A DNA stretch of 64,000 nt. Origin: JALHSW01 sp963720675. Its GTDB lineage: Bacteria > Actinomycetota > Acidimicrobiia > IMCC26256 > PALSA-555. The stretch spans positions 1,116,001-1,180,000 of the forward strand of contig CAVRGH010000010.1 in assembly GCA_963720675.1 (NCBI GenBank), in the 5' to 3' direction. Within the stretch, counting starts at the first letter, position 1, and the number at the start of each line of letters is the position of its first letter. The position numbers were made by a program, and so were the translations under genes. The notes beneath the pieces were generated by a model. That model searched no databases and had not been told where the DNA came from. It was given only the letters and a program-made list of their open reading frames with translations. This document shows, one piece after another, positions 1 to 7,922 of this stretch.

Positions 1-82
1 GGTACTCGTAGTACGGGTACGGGTCCTGGTAGAGCGCTTTCGCTCGGAAGAAGTCGATCGTGTCGAAGTCGGAACTGCTCAC
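1..82 (-). CDS. Cytochrome P450, N-terminal fragment (runs off left edge)
   Basis: The reverse strand from a GTG at 82 reads without a stop to the edge (27 codons). The peptide contains DFDTIDFFRAKALYQDPYPYYEY, whose DPYPYYEYL-type segment is the usual N-terminal signature of bacterial class I cytochrome P450s (compare NADPYPVFRRL in the P450 at 11249-12448). A GGAG ribosome-binding site lies six bases upstream (89-92). The gene starts 23 bp after the stop of the TetR-type regulator on the same strand, so the two probably share a transcript. Heme-binding and I-helix parts are outside the window, so the assignment rests on the N-terminus only. Confidence 0.6.
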   Translation of the reverse strand, partial: MSSSDFDTIDFFRAKALYQDPYPYYEY

Positions 83-105
83 TGAGTGCTCCAGTCAGTA
101 CCGGG

Positions 106-1416
106 TCAGCGACCGAGGAGTCCGCGCTCGATGATGAGTGCCGCGGCTTCGATCTCGGCCGGCCTGCGTTGCCGTGCGCCGAACACGCCGAGCAGGGCCA
201 CCATGACGATCGCTTCGAGGTCGACGTCACCGAACCCTCGCGGTCGGAGGTTGCGAGCCATGCGCCGCCGGCCCCAGTCCAGCAGCGGCGCGGACTCCGA
301 CCGGATGGCCGGGTCCTGCAGCGACGCGTCCACCCAGACGCGCAGCATGACCGCCTCGTTGGCCTGCGCGGCGTGGTAGCGGCGCAGCCACCGCCGCAGG
401 GCGCTCTTGCCCCTCGATCCCTCGAGCGTGCACAGGTCGGGCATCTCGATCACCGCGGTGCCCACTCCCTGCACCGCCCGCGCCGTCAGGATGCGAGCGA
501 GCTCTTCCTTGTTCTTGAAGTAGCGGTAGAACGCGCCGTGGGAGACGCCGGCCGCGGCGACGAGGTCGTCGACGCGCGTCGAGTGGAAGCCGCGTTCGAG
601 GAAGACGTCGCGTCCCGTCGCGACCAGCGCACTGAACGCGACATTGGCTTCGACCTCGGAGTCGCGCGCGTCAGCAGTCCGGAGTAGCGCACCGAGCTCG
701 GGACCGAGCGCGAGTGGAGGCGGCGTCGGCCCCCCGGCCGCGTGCACGTTCACCTCGGGGCGGATCCCGAACAGCGCGCGATGCAACACATCGGTGACCG
801 CGACCTCCAGACGCTCGGTCGGGTACGCGTCGGGCGCGACCGAACGCAGGATCCCGCTCACGTCGAGCGTGTGGTTCAGGCATTCGAGGAGGAACCAGAT
901 GACGGGATCGAGCTGCCGCGGCGGGAGGGTCGACATCTCCAACCGCGCGTGGATCCTCCCGATCGTCTCCTCACCCGTGTCGCGCGCCATGTCGCCGAGG
1001 ACCTCGTCGCTCTCGACCGAGTGGAAGACCGGCTCGTAGCGCGCGTGGATCTCGGCGTACCGGGCGACCCAGGTGCGCAGCGCCGACCATCCGTCGGCAT
1101 CGGGGGTGAGCCGATCCAGCGCCTCGGTGGAGGCGCTCACCTGTCGGGCCACCTGGCCGGCGAGCTGGCGGACGACCTCTTCCTTGCCGGCGAAGTACTG
1201 GTAGAAGGACACCCGCGAGCACCGGGCGAGCTTCGTGATCCGGTCGATGCTGCACCCGCGGTACCCCGCCTCGCCGAACGCCCGCAGCGCCGCGTCGAGG
1301 ATCCGCTGCTGCGTCCGCTGTCCGCGTGCTCCGACCCGGGGGTTGTCGGAGAACGGGGCGCGCCGAACGACCGAGACGGCGCCGTCCGGGCGCCCGTCGG
1401 TCTCGTCGTCGGCCAT
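106..1416 (-). CDS. TetR-family regulator with two fused TetR DNA-binding domains
   Basis: A 436-residue protein holding two complete TetR_N helix-turn-helix domains: the first at about residues 35-82 (ILDAALRAFGEAGYRG ... SFYQYFAGKEE) and the second at about 262-306 (GRDVFLERGFHSTRV ... AFYRYFKNKEE), each followed by a helical ligand-binding region. Ordinary TetR proteins are about 200 residues, so this is a head-to-tail fusion able to present two recognition helices per chain. I chose ATG 1416 over TTG 1434 because a good AAAGGGG ribosome-binding site sits just before it. The gene is divergent from the amidohydrolase operon, and an imperfect palindrome at 1440-1455 lies 24 bp upstream, as expected for autoregulation. 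It is a likely local repressor; its ligand is unknown. Confidence 0.85.
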   Translation of the reverse strand: MADDETDGRPDGAVSVVRRAPFSDNPRVGARGQRTQQRILDAALRAFGEAGYRGCSIDRITKLARCSRVSFYQYFAGKEEVVRQLAGQVARQVSASTEALDRLTPDADGWSALRTWVARYAEIHARYEPVFHSVESDEVLGDMARDTGEETIGRIHARLEMSTLPPRQLDPVIWFLLECLNHTLDVSGILRSVAPDAYPTERLEVAVTDVLHRALFGIRPEVNVHAAGGPTPPPLALGPELGALLRTADARDSEVEANVAFSALVATGRDVFLERGFHSTRVDDLVAAAGVSHGAFYRYFKNKEELARILTARAVQGVGTAVIEMPDLCTLEGSRGKSALRRWLRRYHAAQANEAVMLRVWVDASLQDPAIRSESAPLLDWGRRRMARNLRPRGFGDVDLEAIVMVALLGVFGARQRRPAEIEAAALIIERGLLGR

Positions 1417-1439
1417 CCGGACCCCTTTCGCCAACGCGA

Positions 1440-1455
1440 TGACACTAGCGTTAGT
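1440..1455. promoter_or_regulatory. Candidate TetR operator, copy 1 of the CTAAC-N4-G-Y-GTCA motif
   Basis: On the minus strand 1454-1440 reads CTAACGCTAGTGTCA; on the plus strand ACTAGCGTTAGT (1444-1455) is a 10-of-12 palindrome. It lies just upstream of the regulator start at 1416 in the divergent intergenic region. It matches four other intergenic sites in the window (1517, 15667, 23398, 23486) at the CTAAC and GTCA ends. The operator role is inferred from position, symmetry and recurrence. Confidence 0.45.
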
Positions 1456-1516
1456 TGAGAGCGCCCGGCGAGATGCCGCTCCTGCCCGGCAGGGCGGTGC
1501 CAGTGCTACGGTGCGC

Positions 1517-1531
1517 TGACGCAGATGTTAG
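1517..1531 (-). promoter_or_regulatory. Candidate operator, copy 2 of the shared motif
   Basis: Reads CTAACATCTGCGTCA on the minus strand, 47 bp upstream of the amidohydrolase start at 1578. It is identical at 14 of 15 positions to the site at 15667-15681, 14 kb away in another divergent promoter region. Such AT-containing sequence is rare in this GC-rich window. TAACAT inside it could also serve as a -10 hexamer for leftward transcription. Confidence 0.5.
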
Positions 1532-1577
1532 TTCCAGGCGTCTGCTCGAAGATGAGGCCGCGCTCGGGGGGTCGCCC

Positions 1578-2858
1578 ATGGACACCGAAGCAATGGTGCT
1601 GGTCAGCGTCGACGACCACGTGGTCGAGCCGCCCCACCTGTTCGACGGGCGGCTGCCGGCGAAGTACGCCGATCTCGCGCCTCGGTTCGTCACGCGCGGC
1701 GACGGGACGAACGCCTGGGTGTACGAGGGCCAGGAGATCAGCAACGTCGCGCTGAACGCCGTCGCCGGGCGTCCCCCGGAGGAGTACGGCATGGAGCCCA
1801 CCTCCTTCGCCGAGCTCCGGGCCGGCTGCTACGACATCGACGAGCGGGTCAAGGACATGGACGCGAACGGCGTCCTGGGCTCGCTCTGCTTCCCGTCCTT
1901 CCCCCAGTTCTGCGGTCAGCTCTTCGCCCGCACGGAGGACAAGGACGTGGCGCTCGCGATGGTGCGTGCCTACAACGACTGGCACATCGAGGAGTGGTGC
2001 GGCACCCACCCGGGACGCTTCATCCCGTGCTCGCTCCCGGCGATCTGGGATCCCGAGGTACTCGCGGCCGAGGTCCGCCGCACGGCGCGCATGGGTGCGC
2101 ACGCGGTCACGTTCTCCGAGAACCCCTCGAAGCTCGGTCACCCGAGCTTGCACTCCGACCATTGGGACCCGTTCTGGCAGGCGTGTTGCGACGAAGACGT
2201 GGTCGTGTGCCTCCACATCGGCTCGTCGTCGGAGCTCGTCATCACGTCACCGGACGCCCCGATCGACTGCCTGATCACGTTGTCACCGATCAACATCGTC
2301 CAGGCCGCGACTGACCTCGTCTGGTCGCCGATGCTCCGGAAGTTCGCCGATCTGAAGGTCGCCCTCTCCGAGGGCGGCATCGGCTGGATCCCGTACTTCC
2401 TCGAGCGGATCGATCACAACTACCAGCGGCATCACGCCTGGACCGGTCAGGACTTCGGCGACAAGCTCCCGAGCCAGGTGTTCGATGAGCACGTCCTGAC
2501 GTGCTTCATCGATGATCGCTTCGGCGTGGCCAGTCGCGACTTCTTGAACCTCGACCACGTGATGTGGGAGTGCGACTACCCGCACTCCGACTCCAGCTGG
2601 CCGTTCTCACCGGAAGCCATCGCTCCGCACTTCGAAGGGGTGAGCGATGCCGACGTCGACCGCATCACCCACCTGAACGCGATGGGCCACTTCCGGTACG
2701 ACCCGTTCAGCGAGATGGGCGGGCGCGACGAGTGCACCGTCGGGGCGCTCCGGGCCCGTGCGCCGGAGCGTGACGTCGCGATCAAGTCCGTGAGGCCGGA
2801 CGTCGTCGGGCGCCACGCGACGCGCTCGATCGACCTCGGCGTCCCCGAGCTCCGCTGA
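1578..2858 (+). CDS. Amidohydrolase family 2 metal-dependent hydrolase or decarboxylase
   Basis: A 426-residue protein of the amidohydrolase-2 (PF04909) TIM-barrel type. Metal-site signatures run in order: DDHVVEP near residue 10 (the DxH pair), CLHIGS with a barrel histidine at about 215, GGIGWIPYFLERID at about 270, and ECDYPHSDSSWP with the C-terminal aspartate at about 335. Family members hydrolyse or decarboxylate ring carboxylates such as gamma-resorcylate or aminocarboxymuconate semialdehyde; the substrate here cannot be read. ATG 1578 was chosen over TTG/GTG-type starts from 1455 because homology begins there and a G-rich ribosome-binding site precedes it. It is the first gene of a tightly packed operon reaching 10099; a related protein is encoded at 4724. 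Confidence 0.85.
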   Translation: MDTEAMVLVSVDDHVVEPPHLFDGRLPAKYADLAPRFVTRGDGTNAWVYEGQEISNVALNAVAGRPPEEYGMEPTSFAELRAGCYDIDERVKDMDANGVLGSLCFPSFPQFCGQLFARTEDKDVALAMVRAYNDWHIEEWCGTHPGRFIPCSLPAIWDPEVLAAEVRRTARMGAHAVTFSENPSKLGHPSLHSDHWDPFWQACCDEDVVVCLHIGSSSELVITSPDAPIDCLITLSPINIVQAATDLVWSPMLRKFADLKVALSEGGIGWIPYFLERIDHNYQRHHAWTGQDFGDKLPSQVFDEHVLTCFIDDRFGVASRDFLNLDHVMWECDYPHSDSSWPFSPEAIAPHFEGVSDADVDRITHLNAMGHFRYDPFSEMGGRDECTVGALRARAPERDVAIKSVRPDVVGRHATRSIDLGVPELR

Positions 2859-2880
2859 CCTATCAGGACGAGGACGAACC

Positions 2881-3879
2881 ATGGAACTTCGACCCTTCGG
2901 ACGCACGGGACTCGACGTCTCGGCGATCGGCATCGGCTGCTGGCAGGTCGGCGGCGGCTACGGCGACGTCGAGGAGGACGAGTTCGCCCGTGCCGTGGGG
3001 CGGGCACTCGACCTCGGCATCAACTGCTTCGACACGGCCGAGGGCTACGGCATGGGGTCCTCGGAGCAAGCGCTCGGCGAGGCACTCGGCGCCCGCCGCG
3101 ACGAGGCGATCATCGTCACGAAGTTCGGCATGAACTACAAGGACAAGCCGAACTTCCGTGACAGCAGCCGTGAGCGCGTCTTCGCGTCGATCGACAAGAG
3201 CCTCGCGAACCTGGGGACCGACCGGGTCGACGTCTTCCTCGTCCACTGGCCCGACCGCGAGACCCCGTTCGAGGAGACGATGGGCGCGCTCGAGGAGGTC
3301 GTGCACGCCGGAAAGGTCCGCGCGGTGGGGCTCTCGAACTTCAAGGTCGACGAGATCGATGCCTGCCGGCGTGCGTTCCGGGTCGACGTCGTCCAGTACG
3401 GCTGGAACATGTTCGACCGGCGCATGCAACGGGAGATCCTTCCCTACTGCGAGGAGCACGGGATCGGGTTCATGGCCTACGGCTCACTCGCGTTCGGTCT
3501 GCTCACCGGGACCTTCACCGAGGATCAGGACTTCGGTTCAGCAGACTGGCGCGCCCGGCAGGGGAAGATGGGCAACATCAAGATGTTCGAGTCGCTGTTC
3601 GGCGAGGAATCGTTCCCCCGCAACGTCCGGGCCGTCGACGAGATGAAGGCGATCGCCGCGCGTTATGACAAGAGCCTGCCGCAGCTCGCGCTCCGATGGG
3701 CGATCTCCCACCCGGCCGTCAGCACCGCGCTCGTCGGCACCCGTACGGTGGCCGAGGTGGAGGACAACATCGGCGCGATCGGTTGGTCGATCTCCGACGC
3801 CGACCTCGCCGAGATCGACGAGATCTTCGCGCGGCACGAGGTGAACACCGTCCCCGAGTACTGGATCGAGGACGCATGA
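2881..3879 (+). CDS. Aldo/keto reductase
   Basis: A 332-residue NADPH-dependent (beta/alpha)8-barrel oxidoreductase. The catalytic tetrad is visible: Asp and Tyr in DTAEGYG (about residues 51-57), Lys in VTKFG (about 81) and His in LVHWPD (about 122). The N-terminal GRTGLDVSAIGIGCW and C-terminal QLALRWAISHPAVSTALVGTR match the family. It begins 23 bp after the amidohydrolase and overlaps the next SDR by 4 bp, so it is operonic. It probably reduces a carbonyl, or oxidises an alcohol, in the same pathway. Confidence 0.9.
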   Translation: MELRPFGRTGLDVSAIGIGCWQVGGGYGDVEEDEFARAVGRALDLGINCFDTAEGYGMGSSEQALGEALGARRDEAIIVTKFGMNYKDKPNFRDSSRERVFASIDKSLANLGTDRVDVFLVHWPDRETPFEETMGALEEVVHAGKVRAVGLSNFKVDEIDACRRAFRVDVVQYGWNMFDRRMQREILPYCEEHGIGFMAYGSLAFGLLTGTFTEDQDFGSADWRARQGKMGNIKMFESLFGEESFPRNVRAVDEMKAIAARYDKSLPQLALRWAISHPAVSTALVGTRTVAEVEDNIGAIGWSISDADLAEIDEIFARHEVNTVPEYWIEDA

Positions 3880-4727
3880 GGCGAGAGTCCGCGGCGGACG
3901 TATCGTCCGCCGCAGCGAGCCGACCCGAGCGGGTGAGCGAGGAGCTCTCCGGAAAGGTCGCGATCGTCACCGGCGGAGCCGGCGGGATCGGCCGCGCGAC
4001 CGTCGAGCGGTTCGTCGCCGAAGGAGCCCGCGTGGTGATCGCCGACGTGGACGGCGACGCTGGCACTGCGCTGGCGACGGAGCTCGGCGCCGCCGCCGCC
4101 TTCCGGCCGACCGATGTCGCGGCCGCGGACGAGGTCCAGGCGGCGGTCGACTTCGCGGTCGAGCACTTCGGCGGACTCCAGGTCATGGTGAACAACGCCG
4201 GCATCTCGAGCTCGCGCCGCCGCTTCCTCGACGACGACCTGCGGGACTTCAATCGAGTCATGGCCGTGAACGTCTTGGGGGTGATGCTCGGCTGTCAGCG
4301 GGCCGGTCGGCACATGGCGGACCACGGCGGTGGCTCGATCATCAACACCACGTCGATCGGTGGCATCAATGCCGGCGCCGGGCTCATGACGTACCGCGCC
4401 ACCAAGGCCGCGGTGGTGCATCTCAGCCAGTCGATCGCGATCGACCTCGCGCAGCACGAGATCCGCGTGAACTGCATCGCACCGGCCCACATCGCCACCG
4501 CCATCAACGCGACGTACGACCAGGGTCGGATCGTGCGCGCCATGCAGCCGCTCCAGCGGATGGGGACACCGAACGACGTGGCCGAGGCCATGGTGTTCCT
4601 CGCGAGCGACCGGGCGGCGCAGATCACCGGGATCGTGCTCCCCGTCGATGGCGGGACGACCGCCGGCCCACCGCCGGCCGACGTCTCGAAGCTGTTGACC
4701 ACGCCGACGGACGACGGTTCGGCGTGA
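3876..4727 (+). CDS. Short-chain dehydrogenase/reductase (SDR)
   Basis: A 283-residue classical SDR. It shows the glycine-rich TGGAGGIG nucleotide-binding motif (about residue 33), NNAG (about 108), the catalytic serine in INTTSIGG and the YRATK active-site Tyr/Lys (about 173-177), ending with the usual GIVLPVDGG. The D in the second strand (VIADVDG) favours NAD(H). ATG 3876 overlaps the preceding stop (ATGA); GTG 3933 directly before SEELSGKVAIVTGG is an alternative that removes a 19-residue leader. The next gene overlaps its stop by 4 bp. Confidence 0.9.
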   Translation: MRRESAADVSSAAASRPERVSEELSGKVAIVTGGAGGIGRATVERFVAEGARVVIADVDGDAGTALATELGAAAAFRPTDVAAADEVQAAVDFAVEHFGGLQVMVNNAGISSSRRRFLDDDLRDFNRVMAVNVLGVMLGCQRAGRHMADHGGGSIINTTSIGGINAGAGLMTYRATKAAVVHLSQSIAIDLAQHEIRVNCIAPAHIATAINATYDQGRIVRAMQPLQRMGTPNDVAEAMVFLASDRAAQITGIVLPVDGGTTAGPPPADVSKLLTTPTDDGSA

Positions 4728-5845
4728 CCACGGTCGATCGGACCACGGCGGTCTACTCCTGCGACGACCACCTCGACCTGTCCGCCGTGCCGCCCGATGT
4801 CTGGGAGTCGCGGCTGCCACGCGCCCAGGCGGAGCACGGCCCGCGCGTGCAGGAACGGGACGGGCGGTCGGTCTGGATCTGCGAAGACCGGATGATCGGT
4901 CGGAGCGGCACGGCCGGCGCGAGTCCCGAGATCAAGAAGCTCAGCGCGATCGGCCGCGCCGGCATCGACGACGACGGCTTTCGCGCCGGGACGCCCGGCC
5001 TCCGGCTCCAGGACCTCGATCGCGACGGGCTGGCGGCCTCGGTGATCTACGGACCGCTGGCGCTCGGCCTCCCGATCGACGACCCCGCGTTACAGGAGGC
5101 GTGCTACGCGGCGTGGAACGACTGGGCCATCGAGGAGTTCAACGCCGTCGCGCCCGATCGCCTGTGCGTGCTCGCGTTCCTCCCCGGGCACTCCGCCGAG
5201 GCCGCGGCCGCAGAGCTCGAACGGGCCGCGGGGCTCGGGCACCGCGGTGCGATCATCGACGTCTTCGCGATCGATGTCGGCGACCCGTCCTGGGATCGCC
5301 TCTGGGCCGCCGCCGAGCAGACCGGCCTGCCCATCAGCTTCCACATCAAGGGTGGATCCTGGTCGGGGCTCAGCTACCGGATGGGCAAGTGGCAGTCGGC
5401 CGCGTTCGCGTCGATCATGCCGCTCCAGTTCGACGAAGTGCTGGCGACGATGGTGTTCAGTGGCGCGCTCGCGCGGCATCCCGGCTGCACGATCGTGCTC
5501 GCAGAGTCGGGCATCGGTTGGCTCCCGTACTTCCTCGCGCGGATGGATCTCGAGTGGCGAGCGCTCCGCGACAAGATCGCCGGGTCGATCGAGACCGCGC
5601 CGAGCGAGCTGTTCCGCCGCCAGGTGGTGGCCACGTTCGAGGAGGAGGCGCTCGGCGGCGAGCTCATCCCACTCCTCGGTGCCGACTCGTGCATGTGGGC
5701 GTCCGACTACCCACACACCGACAGCACGTTCCCCGACTCGTTGCGCACGATCGAGGAGACGCTCGGCACACTGACCGCCGAGGACCGCCGCAAGATCACC
5801 GCGACCAACTGCGCCCGGCTGTACGGCTTCCCCCATGAGCCCTGA
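4724..5845 (+). CDS. Amidohydrolase family 2 protein
   Basis: A 373-residue relative of the protein at 1578-2858, with the same landmarks: CDDHLDLS near the N-terminus, SFHIKGGS with the barrel histidine, ESGIGWLPYFLARMD and ASDYPHTDSTFP with the C-terminal aspartate. Two divergent members in one operon suggest two successive C-C or C-N cleavage or decarboxylation steps, or two related substrates (inference). It starts with GTG inside the SDR stop (GTGA overlap). Confidence 0.85.
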   Translation: MTTVDRTTAVYSCDDHLDLSAVPPDVWESRLPRAQAEHGPRVQERDGRSVWICEDRMIGRSGTAGASPEIKKLSAIGRAGIDDDGFRAGTPGLRLQDLDRDGLAASVIYGPLALGLPIDDPALQEACYAAWNDWAIEEFNAVAPDRLCVLAFLPGHSAEAAAAELERAAGLGHRGAIIDVFAIDVGDPSWDRLWAAAEQTGLPISFHIKGGSWSGLSYRMGKWQSAAFASIMPLQFDEVLATMVFSGALARHPGCTIVLAESGIGWLPYFLARMDLEWRALRDKIAGSIETAPSELFRRQVVATFEEEALGGELIPLLGADSCMWASDYPHTDSTFPDSLRTIEETLGTLTAEDRRKITATNCARLYGFPHEP

Positions 5846-6275
5846 ACCCCGTCCTGCGCATGGCGACGCCATCGCCGGCTTCGACCACGTCTCCCTCCCC
5901 ATGCGGGACACCGAGGCGATGGTCGTCTTCTATCGAGCACTCGGTCTGGACGTGGCCGAACACCCGCACGTCGTGTCGGTCTACGTCGGCGACCAGATGA
6001 TCAACTTCCACCGCCCGACGACCTGGCAGCGCGAAGGCTTCACGCTTCGGGCTCCCGCGGCGACGCCACCGTGTGGCGATCTGTGCTTCGTGTGGGACGG
6101 AACTCCCGAGTCGTTGGCAGCACGACTCGGCCAGATCGGCGCCGAGATCATCGAGGGGCCGGTGGACCGAGAGGGCGGGCGTCGGTCCGGCGCGTCGAGC
6201 GTCTACGTGCGCGATCCCGACGGCAACCTGCTCGAGTTCATGATCTACCGAGAGGAACGCCCCGATGCCGGCTGA
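5835..6275 (+). CDS. VOC superfamily (glyoxalase/dioxygenase-fold) protein
   Basis: A 146-residue protein with one VOC module pair: the N-terminal FDHVSLPMRDTEAMVVFYRALGL segment and a C-terminal YVRDPDGNLLEFMIY segment that carries the usual metal-binding glutamate. Members include extradiol dioxygenases, glyoxalases and epimerases; the small size fits a glyoxalase/lyase-like or epimerase-like role rather than a full dioxygenase. It overlaps both neighbours by about 11 bp. Confidence 0.8.
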   Translation: MSPEPRPAHGDAIAGFDHVSLPMRDTEAMVVFYRALGLDVAEHPHVVSVYVGDQMINFHRPTTWQREGFTLRAPAATPPCGDLCFVWDGTPESLAARLGQIGAEIIEGPVDREGGRRSGASSVYVRDPDGNLLEFMIYREERPDAG

Positions 6276-7917
6276 CCTGGTCATCCGCGGAGGAACGGTC
6301 ATCGACGGGAGCGGTGCGCCCGGTCGTGCGGCAGACGTTGCCATCTCCGGCGGTCTCATCACCGAGATCGGGCAGGACCTCCGCGGCGAGCAGGAGCTCG
6401 ACGCATCGGGATGCGCCGTCACTCCCGGATTCATCGACATCCACACCCACTACGACGCGCAGGTGTTCTGGGATCCGGCGCTGCGGCCGTCCTCGTACCA
6501 CGGGGTCACCACCGTTGTGGCGGGGAACTGCGGCTTCGCGATCGCGCCGACCCGCCCCGAGCACCGCGACGTGATCGTCGGCACGCTCGAGAACGTCGAG
6601 GACATGGACGCCGCCACACTCAACGCCGGGCTCACCTGGGACTTCGAGACGTTCCCCGAGTACCTGGCATCGGTCCGGCGGCGCGGGACCGCACTCAACT
6701 TCACCGCGTACGTCGGCCACTCCGCACTGCGGCTCTACATCATGGGCGACGCGGCCTACGAGCGGGCAGCGACACCGGACGAGATCGAGCAGATGTGCGG
6801 CCTCGTCCGTGAGGGAATCGGGGCCGGTGCGGCAGGCTTCTCGACGAGCTTCTCGTTCGCGCATCGCGGCGTCGACGGCAAGCCGGTCCCCAGCCGCTTC
6901 GCCGCGCGCGACGAAGTCGATGCGTTGTTCGTCGCCGCCGGCGACACCGGCAAGGGCGTGGTGCTCATCACCCCGGGCAAGCAGTGCAGCTACACCGACG
7001 TCTACGAGTGGCAACCCCGGATCGGGCGGCCGTTCACCTACCCGTTGTTCGCCGCACCCGGCGGGAAGCACCTCGAACCGGTCGGGCTGCACGAGCAAGG
7101 CCTGGCCGACGGCGCCGACGTCTGGCCCCAGGTCACGCCCCGGCCGCTCACGATGCAGTTCACGCTCGCCGACGCGTACAACCTCAACGTCGGCAAGGTC
7201 TTCGGTGCGCTGATGGAGGGCGACCGCGACGCGCGGATCGCGGCCTACGGCAATCCGGAGTGGCGAACACGCGCTGCCGCCGACCTGGACCAGGCGCCGA
7301 TGGCGCCGCGCTGGGAGACGTTCGAGGTCTCCGAGTCGGACCAGTTCCCGGAGCTGCAGGGTCGGCGGGTGAGCGACCTGGCGCGCGAGCGCGGCGTCAG
7401 CCCGCTCGACGTGATGTGCGAGCTCGCGCTCACCGAGGACCTCACGACGCGCTTCCGTGCCTACATCGCGAACGACGACGTGGAGGCCGTCGCCAAGCTG
7501 CTGACCCACGACCACGTCGCGCTGGGTCTCTCCGACGCCGGCGCACACGTCGACCAGCTCTGCGACGCGCCGTTGCCGACCGACCTGCTCGGCAGGTGGG
7601 TGCGCGAGCGCCAGGTCATGCCGCTCGAGCAGGCGGTCCGCAAGCTGACGGGCGAGCCGGCCGACATGTTCGGCTTCGTGAACCGCGGCTACCTGCGCGA
7701 GGGCCACGCGGCCGACGTGTGCGTGTTCGATCCGCAGACCGTGGATCCCGGGCCGACACGACGCGTCCACGACTTCCCGGCCGACGGTGAACGGTTGACG
7801 GCCGAGGAACCGATCGGCGTGCGGCACGTCCTGGTCAACGGCACGCCGATCCGCCGGGACGGCGTACAGCTCGACGTCCTCGACGATCCTCCCGGCGTGC
7901 AGCCCGAGATCGCCTGA
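6265..7917 (+). CDS. D-aminoacylase-like amidohydrolase (amidohydrolase 3 type)
   Basis: A 550-residue enzyme of the N-acyl-D-amino-acid deacylase/dihydroorotase-like group. It has the N-terminal beta-sandwich start DLVIRGGTVIDGSGAPGR, the metal-binding IDIHTHYDAQVFWDP loop (HxH), AGNCGFAIAPT (in the D-aminoacylase region with the ligand cysteine), LSDAGAHVDQ (the barrel aspartate and histidine) and the C-terminal GHAADVCVFDPQTVDPG that returns to the sandwich. These enzymes hydrolyse amide or cyclic amide bonds with one or two zinc ions. The exact substrate is unknown, but this is the operon's most likely true amidase. Confidence 0.85.
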   Translation: MPADLVIRGGTVIDGSGAPGRAADVAISGGLITEIGQDLRGEQELDASGCAVTPGFIDIHTHYDAQVFWDPALRPSSYHGVTTVVAGNCGFAIAPTRPEHRDVIVGTLENVEDMDAATLNAGLTWDFETFPEYLASVRRRGTALNFTAYVGHSALRLYIMGDAAYERAATPDEIEQMCGLVREGIGAGAAGFSTSFSFAHRGVDGKPVPSRFAARDEVDALFVAAGDTGKGVVLITPGKQCSYTDVYEWQPRIGRPFTYPLFAAPGGKHLEPVGLHEQGLADGADVWPQVTPRPLTMQFTLADAYNLNVGKVFGALMEGDRDARIAAYGNPEWRTRAAADLDQAPMAPRWETFEVSESDQFPELQGRRVSDLARERGVSPLDVMCELALTEDLTTRFRAYIANDDVEAVAKLLTHDHVALGLSDAGAHVDQLCDAPLPTDLLGRWVRERQVMPLEQAVRKLTGEPADMFGFVNRGYLREGHAADVCVFDPQTVDPGPTRRVHDFPADGERLTAEEPIGVRHVLVNGTPIRRDGVQLDVLDDPPGVQPEIA

Positions 7918-7922
7918 CGATC

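Noticed and set aside
1521..1535. TAACAT hexamers as ordinary -10 elements only
   Set aside because: The conservation extends over 15 bases including GCGTCA and no good -35 is spaced correctly at most copies, so an operator reading fits better, although overlap with a -10 is possible.
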